Origin: Maratus speciosus
Taxonomy: Eukaryota > Arthropoda > Arachnida > Araneae > Salticidae
Assembly: GCA_963932465.1 (NCBI GenBank)
Contig: OZ010787.1
Coordinates: forward strand, 14,992,926 to 15,056,925
Direction: 5' to 3'
DNA length: 64,000 nt
The position numbers and the translations under genes were made by a program. Positions 34,896 to 46,236 of the stretch are shown piece after piece; the first letter of the stretch is position 1; every line of letters starts with the position of its first letter. A model generated the notes under the pieces. The model saw only the letters and a program-made list of their open reading frames with translations. It did not search any database and was not told the origin of the DNA.

Positions 34896-35435
34896 CACTG
34901 GCGAGAAAAAATAAAGTGGCGAGTTTAAAAAATCATATAACTTTAATGATTTGGCAGCTAAAAACATAGAACTTCCTCAAAATCTTGACTTTTTATGCCT
35001 GACATATCTTCAAGGCGCAAAATAGGTTATTTCTGAAAAAAAAATTAAATATGAATATAGGAAATGTGGTATAAAGTAGAGTATGGAAAAGTTCCATTCC
35101 ACTATGGAAAAGTTCGTTTATTCAACTTTTTAGAGATACATAGAAAAAAATTATAAAGTGTGCAGACACCCCTGACCAAAATGCAACGTTTACAGCTTTA
35201 CAATCTTCCCGTCCTTCTTCCATTCTGCAAATTAAACTTCGTTTCGCTCAATCCGTCAATCACAATGGCCACCTTTCATATTTGCATATTTCTGTGTGGC
35301 AAAGTTGAATACCATTATACTACGCGATATCATTGGCCTTTAGCTACCAAACTGCTACCTCTCATTGGACTTTAATTAATAGAATTAACATAAAGTAACC
35401 TTTTAATAGCTGTTCCTTTATTTTTTTTTCCAGTG
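34896..35435. mobile_element. Tc1/mariner-type MITE (540 bp)
   Basis: Ends CACTGGCGAGAAAAAATAAA at 34896 and, on the opposite strand, CACTGGAAAAAAAAATAAAG ending at 35435. They are flanked by TA at 34894-34895 and 35436-35437. CACTGG ends with TA duplication fit the Tc1 group and share the first six bases with the Tc1-like element at 5145. No transposase. Confidence 0.7.
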
Positions 35436-35463
35436 TAGTATAAATTTAAACGAATATAGTTAA

Positions 35464-35510
35464 CACGTTCACTGCCGTTAGCATCACCCGTGGGTCACAG
35501 GTAGCTTTCC
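35464..35510 (+). mobile_element. Orphan TTAA-type terminus with hairpin
   Basis: TTAA (35460-35463) is followed by CACGTTCACTGCCGTTAGCA and a small hairpin ACCCGTGGGT. It resembles the left end of piggyBac-like miniature elements, but I do not find the matching right end within about 1 kb. Confidence 0.35.
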
Positions 35511-36110
35511 ATGTAATATTAAATAAAGATCGTGGGCAGGTCAGCAATGACTTTATATATGTATGTGGCACTCTGGGATAACTGTAACTCACTATATTTT
35601 TGTGAACTTACTCCGAATTATGTATATGTTAAAGGAAAATTATAAATAAATAACAAACAGTTACACATGTCTACAATGGGATATTTTAATGTGGGTGGTG
35701 TTTCTGGTGTATTTTTATAAAAAAAATTGAGAAAAATTATCAAAAAATTCAATGCGTACAGTTTCGACACAAGTAGAGAATTTGACTGGTTGGATTCACA
35801 AAGGTTTCAGACTTTCTAATAGGAAAATTGCAAATTTAGTCATAAAGACATTAGATACCACACTACTGCTGGAGAAAAGGCATTCTAATGATTTTCCACT
35901 GAAAGCTATTACAAATGCAAACAAGAACGAAAAATCATGCGTGTAACATAGATTATAAAACACTTTCCAACACATTCAGAATAATATAAAAAAAAATTCA
36001 CAGTTTACTGAGGTGAAAGATGATATATAAATGAACAATTTGGAAAACGCATAATGCATTTTAAAACCCGATTTCTGCTGTTACCATGATTAGTCGTAAA
36101 ATATAAGATA
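35511..36110. other. Spacer, no gene recognised
   Basis: A 64-residue frame at 35752-35946 has no recognised domain. Nothing else supportable. Confidence 0.4.
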
Positions 36111-36114
36111 TTTT

Positions 36115-36420
36115 GTGCAGCCCTATATATGATCTACAGATATGTATGCATACTACATAGTATGCTAAAAGTTAGTTCAGTTAAACGCATAGCACAGTTG
36201 AAAATTTCTATTCAGCAATTTCCGCCAATCAACGGATGTTTTTGAGAACTTTTGTGCGACCTTGTGTATGATCTGTAGAATTTATACACATCAAGTAATT
36301 TTTAAAAAGTAGTTAAATTTAAAAACGCACTACCAGCAATTATTGTTCGTAGGCTTCAATAGTTCAATTATTGCTCATTTTCTTTTTTAGCTAAATTCTT
36401 TTGTGTGTTCGGGGTAAATG
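36115..36420 (-). repeat. Reverse copy of the 9.3-10 kb tandem family
   Basis: gatctgtagaatttatacac (36270) and gatctacagatatgtatgca (36131) are reverse-strand versions of the unit end tctatagatcacatacagg; the copy at 36258 also has the adjoining cttgatgtgtat block on the minus strand. Spacing between the two units is about 140 bp. Confidence 0.5.
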
Positions 36421-38046
36421 AACGATAAGTTCTGTGCACAACTTATTCTATAGAAAAAAACTTGCTGTACACCTTAGTGATGAATATGAAATGACAATAT
36501 ATTTAAAATACTGTAATATTATTAAAATACACGGCATACGATTTTCCCGCATAGACGCTGCCATCGAAAAACGCAGGGAGAGGACACGAGTGTGATGTCA
36601 TCACTAATCGACCTACTTATCACTAGTGTTGGAATTCACACCGGAAAATTTTGAATAGCAATTTTCTTTAATTTTATTTGTGGAATGTCTATCATCTTAT
36701 AAAACAATAATAACTATTTAAACTTACTGGTGAGAATTTGAGATCCCCAAATAAAAAATCAGCCAGATGCGGCAACACTGTGGCATTCCGCACTCTTCCT
36801 TTTCAATACCGAGCATGCCATAGTTAAGCCCAATAATGTATATCAATTCCATGGAAATCCGACTATATTTACTCGAGTTAGGAGTACGGACGGACAGACA
36901 GGCAGACGGACAAACATACAGACAAACCGAATTCATAAACACTTTTCAAATAAGCTGGAAAGTGTTAAAAATGAATAAAATGTGAAATGCACTTTATTTG
37001 GAAAGAAATTTTATCAAAAAATTTTTTGTACTTTACTTGATCTTCAGTGTGACTTTTCTAAATTTCATTTTACTTCGCGTGGAAAAACCTTATCTAATCG
37101 AGAGAAACTTCGTATTTTTTAACTTAATGTATCAAAAAAAAAAAAAAAAAAAAACACCAGCAAAACCATCCAAAACAGTGAGAAAATGTTTTATTTTGTA
37201 TAACTGTGTTATTAGTTCAAAAATTAGTTTAAAAAAAAAAAGAATTAATTGAATTTTACCTTCCTGATTTAATAGCAACAGACTGCATATACTAGATTTA
37301 ATTTCAAGTGTCGCAAAGCTAATATTGTGGATAAAACAATAGTGTTTCGTTAAAAAAAATTTCAGTTCTATAAATAAACTTGAGTTTGTGAATTTTATTC
37401 CAAATGCTTAAAATTAAAAAAAAGACAACTTAAAAAAAAAGCTTCATAGATAATTCATTTCTGAAATAAAGTTCAATATTTCCAATGCACAGCTTATAAA
37501 CTGCACAAGATGTTCACATTAGACTCCTTTCTGCATCGGATTAACCCCACCTGAATCCAAATATTCCATTTTAAGTTAACCCGCAGCCTGACCCGAACCA
37601 TAGACAGACAGATTCCTTCAACCCGCAACCTACCAGCATTTGGCAAAAAACTTTTATAGACATACAATCCGACACAGGAACTGAACCGACAATATTTGAA
37701 CCCAAACCCGACCCGAAGTTCGAAATAAAATGAAAATAATACTTTACTTCAACAATGTAAAAGAAAACTTTTCTTGAATAAAATTAACTCAATTAGCAGC
37801 ATTATCTAAATGCTTCCGGAGTCCCCCTTCAACTTTCGTTTGAAATTTGAAAATATTTAAAATAATTAAAAATGTATCTACTAATATATACGGCTAAAAC
37901 TGAAACGTTAATTATAACAATTTATGTAAAAAGATGCAAACAAGGACCGATCTAGAAAAAGAGACACCATGGGCCCGGTAATGATTCGTGGGCCTCCATT
38001 CCTATGGTTTCACAAGAAATTAAAACATTTTCAATACCTTGGAACA
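36421..38046. other. Spacer with repeat relics
   Basis: The stretch 36880-36925 has a cggacagacaggcagacgga block of the kind found in arthropod interspersed repeats. 37540-37720 has recurring 'acccgacccg', 'aacccgca' words like the hAT-like elements above but no ends I can define. A-run at 37133-37154. No gene recognised. Confidence 0.4.
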
Positions 38047-38048
38047 TA

Positions 38049-38793
38049 CAGTGGAACCCGGTTAAGACGCGTTTCAAGGGAGTGGTCAAAAGTCGCGTAT
38101 TAAGCGGGATCGCGTATTAAACGTGATTTATATAATGTTGTAGGAATTGGGCTTCATTTATACGTTTACGGTCAAAGTTGTGTCTTTTACATATATTCAG
38201 ATTGAATTTTAATTGTATTTCACTTTAACGCATTGTTTCTTTTTATAGGACAAACTGGAATAACAACGGAAAATAAATATAGATTTCAACATATATTTAT
38301 TGTCGATTAATGCGTTGTAACCAAAAATAATTTTCCTACTAGACTCATTTTTTTAAACAGAAAGAAAAATAATATTAAATCTTTGAAGCACAACCCAGTT
38401 CTTAAAATCATATTTAGTACTTGTAATAATGAATACCATTATAATCTGTTCTTCATTATCAATATAAGAAAAATTATTCTTATAAAATATTGATATAGCA
38501 AAAAGTAAAGTAAACATAAAAGAATTATCCAATCGCAGTCGTATTTAATCTTTGAGAGTTTCATTTTTTGTTGCCTATAATATGCATTATAAAACATAGT
38601 AGCGATATAAAGTACATTTAAAACATCTCTAACAACACGTATGAACAACTCTAATCATAATAATTTTTGTGACGTATCTAAATAACCCGATTGCGTCTAT
38701 CTCTCTCTATTACAGTAAAAACATACGCGACGCGAGAGACAAAGAATGTTAGGAGGTGGGATCAAAGAAGAATTGCAGTTTTGCTAATTTAGT

Positions 38794-38840
<47 letters not shown>

Positions 38841-39214
38841 TTATTCAAACATACAAACTATCACTATTTCCGATTAGTAATTTTCGCCTTAATTAATCTG
38901 TTGCTAAATAAATTAAATAATATTCGGAAATAGTGTTTTTTATCTGAATAATAAAAATCCTCTAAATCGTTAACACTCGAGAAGAAAGAAGGAATTCGCA
39001 TCTTGATGAATGAATTCGCGTCTTAAGCGTGACCTTTTTTCCTCAAAGAACCAAAAAATTATCGCGTATTAAGCGGGATCGCGGCATAACCGTTCGCGTA
39101 TTAAACGTGATCTTTTTACATTAGCCTTATGGGCGATGTTCAAGGGATCGGAAAAAATCCGCGTATTAAGCGGGATCGCGTATTAACCGTGAGCGTCTTA
39201 ACCGGGTTCCACTG
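38049..39214. mobile_element. Tigger-type non-autonomous element 1
   Basis: Inverted ends CAGTGGAACCCGGTTAAGAC at 38049 and, on the opposite strand, the same 20 bases ending at 39214, flanked by TA at 38047-38048 and 39215-39216. The subterminal word gcgtattaagcgggatcgcg recurs at about 38095, 39063 and 39161, with further variants ending gcgtattaaacgtgat. A 40-base-plus T-run lies at 38797-38839. No transposase is recognisable. Confidence 0.9.
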
Positions 39215-39220
39215 TATATA

Positions 39221-40476
39221 CAGTGAAACCCGCTTAAGAAGTTTCCCAAGGGAGTGGAGGGGAAAAACTTCTTAAACGGGAAAACTTCTTAAACGGGAAA
39301 TTAGCATTTTTTGAAAAAAATCAATAGTTTAAATATTGATATTTAGAAGAGGGTTTATTTTAGCTTAGTACAATAATACAAAGAGTACTTTCTATAAAAT
39401 TGAGTTATCTTAAGAAATTTAAATTAGTTTGCACACTTAAAAAATTAGCTAATAAAGTAAAAATACATAATTACCTTAGAAACTCTTTATTTAATCCAAG
39501 ACAAGAAATTTCTCTTTAAGAGTGATTTGATATGTTTTTGCAAAAAAAAAAAAAAAAAAAAAAAAAAAATCGGTTATAGTTTTTAGTTTCTGTTTTTTTT
39601 TTTTTTTTTTCGCAACCTTTAATCAATAACTTTTCTTCCACAACTTCGTATTTTCCTCTTTTCACATTTTTAATTTTACGAGATTTTTCAGAACAGTTTA
39701 AAATGAGATCTCGTTTTGCTAGAATTCCATTCAGAGTAGCCACTGGTATGTTCAACTTCTTCGCAATTTCAACACTTGTTGTTTTGGCGTTACTATCAAC
39801 TTCTTTCAAAATTTTGATTTTGTCTTCAATTGACAAGGCTTTCCTTGTAATTGCCTTGCCCGACATTTTTGGGAAAAAAAAACAGAATTTTTTGTCCGTG
39901 TATTTTCTAACGAGAAAGCTTTGATGTTTTTTTGATGCACTTTACACTGACTTAAAAACTGCGAAATGAATAAACCAAACGCAGATTTGGTACATTACAC
40001 TTATGGAATATAGTGGTGGGAAAGAATGTGTTGTAACTATTGAACTGAAAGAACCACCCATCGGTGGGCGGAGCAATTCCCTTTTCTCTTATCAATCACT
40101 ATTGTTACAGTGACGAGAGGCCCATCCTCTACCCAAATTCCATTTCCATCAAACACGTTAAACAGATTTTAAGGTGAAATAGAGGTGACCACATCTGCTA
40201 TCAGTCCTAAACATTGACCATTTTGAATAGCGAAGAATAATAAAGAAAGAGATTTCAGCACAGAAAATAAAATAATAATCAAAAAGACAAAATAAACGCG
40301 CTTTGAAAGTAAAAATGGAAGGAAAAATAAAACTTTTTAAGCGGGAAAGAGTTTCGAACAAAACTTCTTAAACGAGTTATTTTAGCGTTGTAAGAATAAG
40401 AGAAAAATGGGAATCGAAAATATAAACTTCTTAAACGGGAAAACTTCTTAAGCGGGAACTTCTTAAACGGGTTTTA

Positions 40477-40479
<3 letters not shown>
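39221..40479. mobile_element. Tigger-type element 2 with transposase N-terminus
   Basis: Ends CAGTGAAACCCGCTTAAGAA at 39221 and, on the opposite strand, CAGTAAAACCCGTTTAAGAA ending at 40479, flanked by TA on both sides. The word acttcttaaacgggaaa recurs at 39267, 39284, 40427 and 40443, with more variants. It sits only six bases (TATATA) from element 1. It carries the N-terminal part of a pogo/Tigger transposase on the minus strand. Confidence 0.9.
39594..39866 (-). pseudogene. Tigger/CENP-B-like DNA-binding domain fragment
   Basis: From the ATG at 39866, the sequence MSGKAITRKALSIEDKIKIL then KEVDSNAKTTSVEIAKKLNI forms the first helix-turn-helix (CENP-B N-terminal / psq type). It continues PVATLNGILAKRDLIL as the recognition part. 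KRGKYEVVEEKLL starts the second CENP-B-type domain, at about residue 69. The frame then runs into a homopolymer near 39611, so the DDE catalytic domain is absent. In an intact element this domain binds the terminal repeats; the multiple aaacggg words nearby may be its binding sites. Inactive as a transposase. Confidence 0.85.
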
Positions 40480-40512
<33 letters not shown>

Positions 40513-40719
40513 GGTGGTTCAAAAGGTCATGTCTAAACGGCAGGTGTGGGTGTGTCAGGTCATGAGGAGAAATAATTACATAAGAACTGGGGGTCGAAAA
40601 CGTGATCATGACGGTGCAATTGCATCGTGACCGTTACGCAGAGAAAAGATAACGAACGGTGTGAAAAACCTTTATTTTACAAAAAATTTAATCTAGGTGC
40701 AAAACAAAAATGAAAAATG

Positions 40720-41461
40720 TTACAACAACAAGGGCTCAAAATGTGCCCCATTAGTCATGATGCATACTTCATATCGGCGCCGCATGGAATCGCGAACACG
40801 TTCCAATTGGCCTTGTATCGTGGCCACCGCGATCCCCGGACCTAAACCCCTTGGATTTCTACCTCTGGGTATATTTTAAGGGGCCGCTGCACTAAAACTC
40901 CCCGATCGCGAAATCCTATGTTAACCTATGGGAAAAATTTGAAGCGGGGTTACTCATTACCTAATATAATTATTGAAATACCGTTTTCACCATCAGAAAG
41001 TAGACGTCAAATGTCGATGATATGCGTTTTTAAAAATTGTCTAAGTAATACTAATCAAATGGAAATTTTAATCAAATGGAAATTTCAAAGTTTATAGGGA
41101 TTTTTTATGAACTTAAAATTTACGGAGATAATTTTTAAAAACGCACATCATCGGCATCTGACGTCTACTTTCTGATGGTGAAAACGGTGTTTTAATAATT
41201 ACATTAGGTAATGAATCATCGCGCTTCAGAGTTTTCCCATAGACTAACATGGGATTTTGCTATCGATGAGTTTCACTGCAGCGGAGCCTAAAGTCTCTGA
41301 TGTACGAGACATTGGCCATGGACCTCATGGCACGGATCGCTGAAGCAGCGGCATGTGTCCACGAAACTCCTGGCTAACTCGAACGTGTTCGCAATTCCAT
41401 GCAGTGCCGATGTGAAGCATGCATTACGGCTAATGGGGCCCATTTTAAGCACTTGTTATGA
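40720..41461 (+). pseudogene. Mariner-superfamily transposase fragments
   Basis: Three pieces are legible. At 40818-40876, plus strand, WPPRSPDLNPLDFYLW carries the third catalytic Asp (PLD). At 41300-41461, plus strand, MDLMARIAEAAACVHETPG, a stop, then LERVRNSMQCRCEACITANG and HFKHLL with a terminal stop form the C-terminus. At 40817-40720, minus strand, QLERVRDSMRRRYEVCIMTN repeats that C-terminus in inverted orientation. The N-terminal half and the first two catalytic residues are gone. There is one frame change where the inner element inserted. Confidence 0.85.
40880..41287. mobile_element. TTAA-flanked fold-back element inside the mariner relic
   Basis: Left flank TTAA (40876-40879) and right flank CTAA (41288-41291). 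Arms of about 170 bp are inverted copies: gctgcactaaaactc, cctatgggaaaa, ttcaccatcagaaagtagac and gcgtttttaaaaatt all recur on the opposite strand in the right arm. It interrupts the transposase frame between the third Asp region and the C-terminus, so it inserted after the mariner copy. Confidence 0.8.
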
Positions 41462-42690
41462 GTTGTAACATTTTTCATTTGTATTTTGTACTTCGATTAA
41501 GTTTTTTGTAAAATAAAGGTCTTTTTAAACCGTTTTATATCTTTTCTTTGCGTCACGGTCACGATGCAAATGCACCGTCACGATCGCGTTTCCGACCCCC
41601 TGTTCCTATGTAATTTTTGTTCCTCATGGCCTGACACAGCCACACGTACCGTTTGGACATAACCTTTTGAACCACCCTGTACATAAATGATGTATATACC
41701 CCATTACATACCCCTGTATAAGAAAATATAAATAATTATTTGGATAAACATAGTTATTGTTTTTAATCTAGACGTATAAAACTCAGGATGTATCATAATT
41801 TTCTTTGGTGAGCGGAAATGTACTGTACAGAATACTGCGGAATGTTTCACTTTAAAGGATCACTTCAAGCAGTGGCGTAGCTACGTTTTTTGGCGCCCGG
41901 GGCAGGAAGAAATTTTGCGCCCCCTACCCACTTAAAGAAAAAATATTACCCCATTGTTTTTCCTCAAGACGGAACAAAAGTCTTTTTGGCTTGTACAAAG
42001 GCAGCTTCACTCTTCCTTGTTTTTAAGGATTCTGCTAATTTTACTCGAACACACGAAACTTAAATGTGTGGAACCCGATTATAGAAGATTTCTATTTTCG
42101 TCAATACTGAATTTGAATAGGAATTTCAAAAACTTGGCGAACGTTCGCGGATATGACTGTTGTTTTAAGCGTATGGGAGTAGCAACAATGAAAATAAATT
42201 TCCAAAAAACCACATTTGCTAAAACTTCTAAATTACGCCCGATTAGGGAAAAATCTCCTGTTTCAAAACGGCAGCCACACTAGAATTTCAAATTGCTGTA
42301 CTCATCCGTTTTTTAAGATAGATTGGTAAACAAAATATGTTCTTGAATCCTTCTATCAAGACCTAACGATTATGCAAGAAATAAATTTGCATTTATAATT
42401 TTTTTTTCACATATATTTTTTTAGTTTAAAATCCTGGGCCGCAATTTTGAAACAAGATGGCGGATAAAGATGTCCAACGAATTTGCTCGAGATCTTATAA
42501 ACATATACTCAATCGCATCCAAATCGGTTTATAAATATGAGCACAATCGCAAGACAATGATCAAATAGCTATAGGGAGATATATATACTATATATGCATC
42601 CGTCGCTGCCATCAATTTGTCGGAGTTTCCTATTAGTCCGCACAACTTCGAAGAAAATCCTTATTATTTTATATGCTGCCACCACCGATA

Positions 42691-43381
42691 TGATTACGTG
42701 ATATTGGTCACGCACTGAGAAGATTGTTTAAATGAAAACCAACGCTTTCAATTAACTAAATTAACAGTTTATTTACACACTATTTACACAACAACAAGAC
42801 GCTATTTACACTTACAAACTCGGATATAGATGATCCGGTTCAACATTAAATTGAATACAGCAAATGCTGGCTGTGTACTGTTAAACTACGTTAAATCAAT
42901 CTCACTCTACACACGTTAAATTAGCTTTCCGGAGATCAATCTCGGTCTCCCAACACATGGGCAATGGGCTCTAAGCATAAGCTTTCCGAGCCTCTCTCAA
43001 CCTTACGCACTCTCTCAGAGCTATCCAAGGAACACCCGTCCACCTCGCGAGCTACGCTCAACCTGACTATCCCAGCCTAAGAGACTGCCCTCCAGCAACC
43101 CCTTGCTCCTTCTCAATCTAACACCTCCCGAGCTTTCTACCTGGCTCCCATTGTCTCCCCATCTTCCACAGACATCTCAACAGGTTGGGCACGCCCCTCT
43201 CAAACTATCTTTTCCCCCTTCATACCATCTATACATTTTCACCGGCTTAGATCCAGTTTTAGATAAGGAAAGACTGTTATTTTGAAATTTCAGTACACAG
43301 CCCATACAATATAATAATATATTAAGACATAAATGATATAGAACATCATTTCTAATAGCAGATGTTTCTCGGAACCTGACA
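42691..43381 (-). mobile_element. LTR of a retrotransposon (691 bp), minus strand
   Basis: On the minus strand it starts TGTCAGGTTCCGAGAAACAT at 43381 and ends ...ATCACGTAATCA at 42691, i.e. TG...CA. An AATAAA-type signal lies near its 3' end (gtgtaaataaactgttaatt). Immediately downstream the sequence GGTGGTGGCAGCATATAAAA looks like a primer-binding-site/leader region, with the TGGTGGCAGC word common in Ty3/gypsy-like elements. The C-rich plus-strand appearance at 42900-43240 is the U3/R region read backwards. No gag-pol is present, and no short duplication flanks the LTR, so the rest was lost. Confidence 0.55.
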
Positions 43382-43504
43382 AGTCCTATGATATGAGTTG
43401 AGATTTGGTCTAAGAGGGTTTCTCCCCTTTATTTGCATTTAAAAAATATCTTATCCGAAATACATAGTCTTCTTTTACCGCCATTATAGAACATTAACTA
43501 CGCA

Positions 43505-43850
43505 TTGATTTCTCGGATTCTAGGGCCCAAATTTCAACAGGAATTGATTCACTCAACTTAGCTTACGATTTTCTGACAGTTTTTAGCTCCACCTTCTAGT
43601 GCAGGGGGCGCATTCTTATTTTGGGTTTCTTGGACTCAATTTCAACTGGGTTTTGCTCATTCTACTTAGTTTTCTATTGTCTTACAGTTTTTAGTTCTAC
43701 TTTCCACCGCCAGAGGGAATTTTTATCTGAGGTTTCATGGGCCCGATTTTTGCGGAATGTTTTTCTTTCAACTCATCTTACTATTATCTTCCGATTTTCC
43801 GGCTCGTGCGCAGCGCGCCTGCTATATGGGGACCCGTGCAGGAGATTCAT
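43505..43850 (+). repeat. Three-unit diverged tandem repeat
   Basis: Units start near 43511 (tctcggattctagggcccaa), 43627 (ttcttggactcaatttcaac) and 43734 (ttcatgggcccgatttttgc), 107-116 bp apart. The first two also share a cttagttttctattgtctta / cttagcttacgattttctga then acagtttttag block. Open frames across 43621-44081 follow the repeat and have no known domain. Confidence 0.6.
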
Positions 43851-44244
43851 TTTGAAAGAGAAAAAATTGAATGTAGGTATTCAGAGATTAGAGATGTGTG
43901 CCTAGTAGGTCCTGTCTACGCTGCCGAAGACAGTGGGGACCCATGCCAGAGGCTCATTTTGAGTGATTCATTATTATTATTTTTAAATTTTAATATGAAT
44001 AGAGGTTTTAATTGTTCGCAGTTTGTTTGGGAAATTCTACGGGCGGTTCAGCTAGTATACAACAGAACAATGTTCTTTTGATACCAAAAATGTGACTCCA
44101 AGTCGCCAAAAGGGCTTTTGAATTATGAACTGGAGGCCAGACAGTTACAAACCTCCATCAGCGATTGACAGTTATGGATTTCTCCATTCCCCCATTTCAC
44201 TGAATTTCTTAAAAACACTCACGCACACGCACAAAAAAAAAAAG

Positions 44245-44560
44245 TCAACAATTCTTATTTATTTTTAAAATATGTGAAATAATTTCGGTTGAAAGATCCT
44301 CTCGATTAGGCGCCCCCTATTTAATCACTTTGAGCCTCAATTCAGGTACATAATTATCTGAGGTACCAAGTGTGTTGAGCCATCCGTAGAAACATTTACA
44401 GAAGCTTTTCATTATTTGGACATAACAAAATATCTTACTAAAGAAAATATTCACACAGAGACACACAATTTCTTTTTAGATCAACAATTTTTATTTATTG
44501 TCAAAATATGCCAGATAATTTCGGTTTAAACTTTTCTCAATTTGGCGCCCCTTGGCCTCA
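44245..44560 (+). repeat. Duplicated right-end segment of the TIR transposon
   Basis: aacaattcttatttattttt at 44249 and aacaatttttatttattgtc at 44483 begin two copies about 234 bp apart, each running through ataatttcggtt to ggcgcccc. This is a duplication of the subterminal region. Confidence 0.6.
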
Positions 44561-44599
44561 GCGCCCGGGGCGGCCGCCACCCTAGCTATGGCGCAATGC

Positions 44600-45684
44600 C
44601 AGAATATACCATTTGTAGAGCTTTTCGATTTTTCCCCCAGTATTTGAAGTTAATCTATCTATACGGTTTAACCCGTTAACGAAAAGATTTCTGTATATTG
44701 AGATATGCACATTTGAACCAAATTGTAACATTTTTATAGTTTCAAAGTTAAAGCTTTTTCGTTTGTCATAAATGTCTGTTTTTAACTCACCATTATTTAT
44801 CTCGATATTATTATCTAAATAATTGACCATATTTTGACTTTTTGACTCCAATTTCAAATTTAAACCATTAGGAAAGCAATCGATTTTTTTCTTTTTCGCG
44901 TCATTGCATCTGACTATTAAAATGTCATCAATATACCGAAAAATTTTCATATCCACGTTCATATCAATATTTTCCTCATACATTTATAAGTAGATATCAG
45001 CTAAAATCGAACTACAGCTTCCCCCCATTGGAATACCTCTAACTTGTTTGTAAACAATTTTCCCATCATATAAGTAATTCTCGCTCAAAACAAAATTAAA
45101 CAAATTGGTAAACCAATCCTGTCCGATATTTGAGGAATTATATTTATTGAAAAACTCCATAATTTTTATTTTAAGATTGCCCAGATCTATACTGTTATAC
45201 AAGTCTTCGAAATCATGCTGTTAAGCTTGAAATGTTTTTCATTTGATTTAAACGCATAACTAGCTCAAAGCTGTTTTTAATTATACAAGCCGGCTTAACT
45301 TTCAGTACTTCATCAAAAATCTCTTTTAATAACTTTAACAATTTTTTATTACCCTTTTCCAAATATGAACCGAAACCACATGTTATAGCTCTAAATACTG
45401 CAGGATCTTTATGAAACTTCGTAACCATTACGAAATATGGAAAGCTAATACTATTTTGTTTTATGTTATAATATGCTTTTACTCTATTACCAATAACTAG
45501 TTTACTTGATTTTAAAGTTTCATAATTTATTTCGTTATTATAAGCCTCCTTGAGTAATTTACCATATCATACTTTACAAATATTTGCATAATTTGTGTTA
45601 GCTTTATCTATATATGTTATTATAAAATTATTCTGCACATTCTCTTATAGATTCCTTCAATTCGTTATAATATTTTCCTGAAAC

Positions 45685-45690
<6 letters not shown>
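44600..45690 (-). pseudogene. Penelope-like reverse transcriptase fragment (minus)
   Basis: Reading from 45690: NFIITYIDKANTNYANICKV, a TGA, then YGKLLKEAYNN, SFPYFVMVTKFHKDPAVFRA and ITCGFGSYLEKG. A small deletion follows, then the RT motif A region DFEDLYNSIDLGNLK. Next are VYKQVRGIPMGGSCSSILAD and the catalytic FRYIDDILIVRCND (YIDD). It ends LYKWYILALRH, truncated at the junction with the CAGTGGCG element; the other side is cut at a (TA)n tract at 45690-45718. The RT would copy RNA into DNA at the target site. Two frame changes and a stop make it inactive. It is a sister copy of the RT at 53.4 kb. Confidence 0.88.
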
Positions 45691-45722
<32 letters not shown>

Positions 45723-46236
45723 ACGCGAGTTTCAAAACTCGCCTTATCCAAAAAATAAAATTTTGGGAAATCGCGAAAAACCTGTAACTGCGACCCCGTG
45801 CATCAAATACCTCCAATTTTTTGTAAACTTATAGCTAGTTGCTCTGTGATATCATTGTGTTAAGTTCGGAAATCTACTTTAATTCATTTAATTAACAATT
45901 TGGAAAACGTTTCGGATAAGAAGAGTTTTATTGCCAACCTATGAATAAGAAAGTTTTGATATCAATTTCTTTAAAAAAAAAAAAAAAAATCATTTATCAC
46001 ACTTGCTGAAAGAAATTAATAATTTCTATATTTGGTCAGTGAATGATAACATTTTGTATTCAAAAATAATCCTTATTACAGCAATAAGTATGATTAAAAT
46101 TTAATATTACGTTTTATTATAAAAAAGAAAACTTATCAACGATCAAATAAAAGTTATCATAATTAGCTAATGATTAAAATATTTTTTTTTTTAATGTGAT
46201 ATAATATAATCTATATAACATATAATATTATATATA
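45690..46236. other. (TA)n tract and spacer
   Basis: (TA)n at about 45690-45718 and A-run at 45973-45989. Rest AT-rich without supportable features; the TA-rich 46190-46236 is the target of the next element. Confidence 0.5.

Larger units (their letters stand above)
40510..41679. mobile_element. Fold-back mariner-family relic
   Basis: Ends CAGGGTGGTTCAAAAGGTCA and, on the opposite strand, CAGGGTGGTTCAAAAGGTTA are flanked by TA at 40508-40509 and 41680-41681. The inverted similarity runs about 300 bp because the whole 3' end of the parent, including the transposase C-terminus, is present twice in opposite orientation. The middle keeps the third-aspartate region of the transposase, interrupted by another fold-back element (40880-41287). 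Confidence 0.85.
41870..44598. mobile_element. 2.7-kb TIR transposon with CAGTGGCGTAGC ends
   Basis: Left end CAGTGGCGTAGCTACGTTTT followed by a ggcgcccggggcagg block; the right end reads, on the opposite strand, CATTGCGCCATAGCTAGGGT followed by ggcggccgccccgggcgc. GGCGCCCC-rich subterminal stretches recur (44319, 44545). No transposase is recognisable and I cannot confirm a target duplication, so the superfamily is open. It contains an LTR, a three-unit repeat and a duplicated right-end segment, and its right end abuts a Penelope RT fragment. Confidence 0.65.

Noticed and set aside
37540..37720. Acccgacccg-rich stretch as a third hAT-like element
   Set aside because: Sequence style matches, but I could not find a pair of inverted ends.
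40697..40879. 60-residue plus-strand frame
   Set aside because: It runs in the wrong frame through the inverted transposase C-terminus; the real matches are in other frames.
45481..45560. TGA in the minus-strand Penelope RT as a selenocysteine codon
   Set aside because: The equivalent position in the 54-kb copy is not cysteine, so this TGA is better read as decay.
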